Shown piece after piece: positions 33,867 to 34,831 of a stretch of DNA of 34,831 nt. The notes beneath the pieces were generated by a model that did not search any database, was not told the DNA's origin, and saw nothing but the letters and a program-made list of their open reading frames with translations. The DNA comes from CAYUIS01 sp964444825 (lineage in GTDB: Bacteria; Chloroflexota; Anaerolineae; B4-G1), in assembly GCA_964444825.1 (NCBI GenBank), contig CAYUIS010000044.1, positions 1 to 34,831 on the forward strand, written 5' to 3'. Positions within the stretch are counted from its first letter, which is position 1, and each line of letters opens with the position of its first letter. Both the position numbers and the translations under genes were made by a program.

Positions 33867-34700
33867 CTATACGACAGAGACGAGACCAAGCAGCAGCCCG
33901 CCCAATCTCAAGTCGGCCGTATCCACAACCGGCACGCCCAACTCACGCCCCACGAACCCCCCGTGGCTATCCGAGCCCCCGGTGACCAGCAGCTCGTGCC
34001 GGTCGCACCAGTCCAGGCAAAAGCGGGTCGTGGCCTCGTCGTGATACTGGGAGTAGCATTCCAGCCCAGCGATGCCGAAATCGAGAAAGGGACGCAGCGT
34101 CTCCTCGATGACGCCCACCTCGCGCAGGCTGACGCCAGGATGGGCCAGGATTGACACGCCGCCGGCCTCGCGGATAACGGCGATTCCATCGGCCGGATGT
34201 GGGAACGGGGGCCATTCCGTGGGCAGGTCTGGCCCTAGCTTGTCGAAATAGTCGCGCGGCCCGGTACAGAAACCTCGATCGATGAGGAAATTGAGCACCT
34301 TCCAGCCGCCCCGTGTACGGTCGTGCTCGTAGGCGGCGTAATCATCCAGATCGATCTCGTAACCTGCCGCTATCAGACAGCGGACGATGTTATCGTTCTG
34401 TTGATCCAGCTTGGCCCGATTCTCGTGCAGCAATGCGGTCAAGTCCGGATCGCCAATGTCGAAACCATACGCCAGTACGTGAAACAGCCGCCCGTCCAGA
34501 AGCGTGCTGATCTCGACGCCACGCAGAAAGGCCAATCCCGCCTCCTGGGCCAGCGTCTCTGCCGGGGGTACGCTCGCGACCGAGTCGTGGTCGGCGATGG
34601 CGAACAGGCCAATTCCTCGCGCCTGAACCTTGGTCACAACTTGTTCCGGCGTCCAACGTCCGTCGGAGGCGATGGTGTGAATGTGCAAATCAGCACGCAT
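33867..34700 (-). CDS. PHP-domain phosphoesterase
   Basis: A complete metal-dependent phosphoesterase of 277 residues of the PHP family. Motif 1 is DLHIHTIASDG (His6, His8), motif 2 FAIADHDSV, then GVEIST, LAHPG, and GGSDSHGG near the C-terminus; together these form the trinuclear metal site. Close relatives include 3',5'-nucleotide and phosphorylated-nucleoside phosphatases; the substrate is unknown. ATG at 34700 follows GAGGAG by 10 bases; an extension to 34814 is not supported. A second, partial copy lies at 31767-31978. Nothing notable is seen in the last 130 bases of the window upstream of it. Confidence 0.93.
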   Translation of the reverse strand: MRADLHIHTIASDGRWTPEQVVTKVQARGIGLFAIADHDSVASVPPAETLAQEAGLAFLRGVEISTLLDGRLFHVLAYGFDIGDPDLTALLHENRAKLDQQNDNIVRCLIAAGYEIDLDDYAAYEHDRTRGGWKVLNFLIDRGFCTGPRDYFDKLGPDLPTEWPPFPHPADGIAVIREAGGVSILAHPGVSLREVGVIEETLRPFLDFGIAGLECYSQYHDEATTRFCLDWCDRHELLVTGGSDSHGGFVGRELGVPVVDTADLRLGGLLLGLVSVV

Positions 34701-34831
34701 AGAGATCAAACTCCTCGTCGATGTTGGTCGGCCACAATACGCACAGCACGGGATTGTATCGCATATGCGCCCAACGGGCAAGACCTGGCTCGCTGTACAA
34801 CCCATCTTGTCCAATCTGGGATCCAGACGTC

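Overview
The window looks like part of a metagenome-assembled genome from a GC-rich bacterium, most likely an uncultivated Chloroflexota (Anaerolineae-like) lineage. That placement is inferred from gene content: a compact cbb3-type oxidase, a DUF4418/ABC module, many small PRC-barrel, HdeD and DUF389 stress genes, and a non-pyrrolysine MttB. No rRNA or other marker gene is present to prove it. A 100-N scaffold gap flanked by an exact 55-bp duplication shows that the sequence was stitched from short-read contigs.

Layout. 1-7774 (all minus strand): a secreted DUF11-repeat surface protein cut by the window edge, a GT4 glycosyltransferase, a membrane-anchored six-hairpin glycosidase, an orphan histidine kinase, a CorA magnesium channel and a DUF389 membrane protein with a probable frameshift near its start. 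8104-9478: PRC-barrel and HdeD-like proteins around the assembly gap. 9611-19737 (minus): one long, tightly packed operon for a cbb3-type terminal oxidase and its assembly. In transcription order it holds ccoN; a five-heme fusion of CcoO with four extra cytochrome c domains; ccoS; a small two-helix protein with a CcoP-like tail; an ABM-fold protein; a FixH/YtkA-like lipoprotein; DUF4418; an FtsX/MacB-type ABC permease and its ATPase; a TauE/SafE (UreH-type) membrane protein; and a CcoI/CopA copper ATPase. Several junctions are 4-base ATGA overlaps or 7-10 base overlaps.

19867-26598 (minus): DUF5661, MscS, a multidomain L,D-transpeptidase lipoprotein, a decayed BP74-like secreted protein, a conserved hypothetical, an AI-2E transporter, a metallo-beta-lactamase-fold hydrolase and a GNAT acetyltransferase. 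A 539-bp divergent intergenic region follows. 27138-30619 (plus) is a three-gene operon: a molybdopterin oxidoreductase, a SAM methyltransferase and an ATC-hydrolase-like protein. It ends in four 51-bp tandem repeats and a strong hairpin, then a CPBP membrane protease.

31767-34700 (minus) holds an intact PHP-domain phosphoesterase, an MttB-family methyltransferase, a corrinoid protein truncated after 59 codons, and, joined to that truncation, a second partial copy of the PHP gene. This is a rearrangement scar or a misassembly.

The most interesting system is the oxidase operon. It carries equivalents of FixH, FixI and FixS, condenses CcoO and CcoP-type hemes into one pentaheme chain, and includes an uncharacterised cysteine-bearing DUF4418-ABC transporter module that may handle copper or another factor during oxidase assembly (inference).
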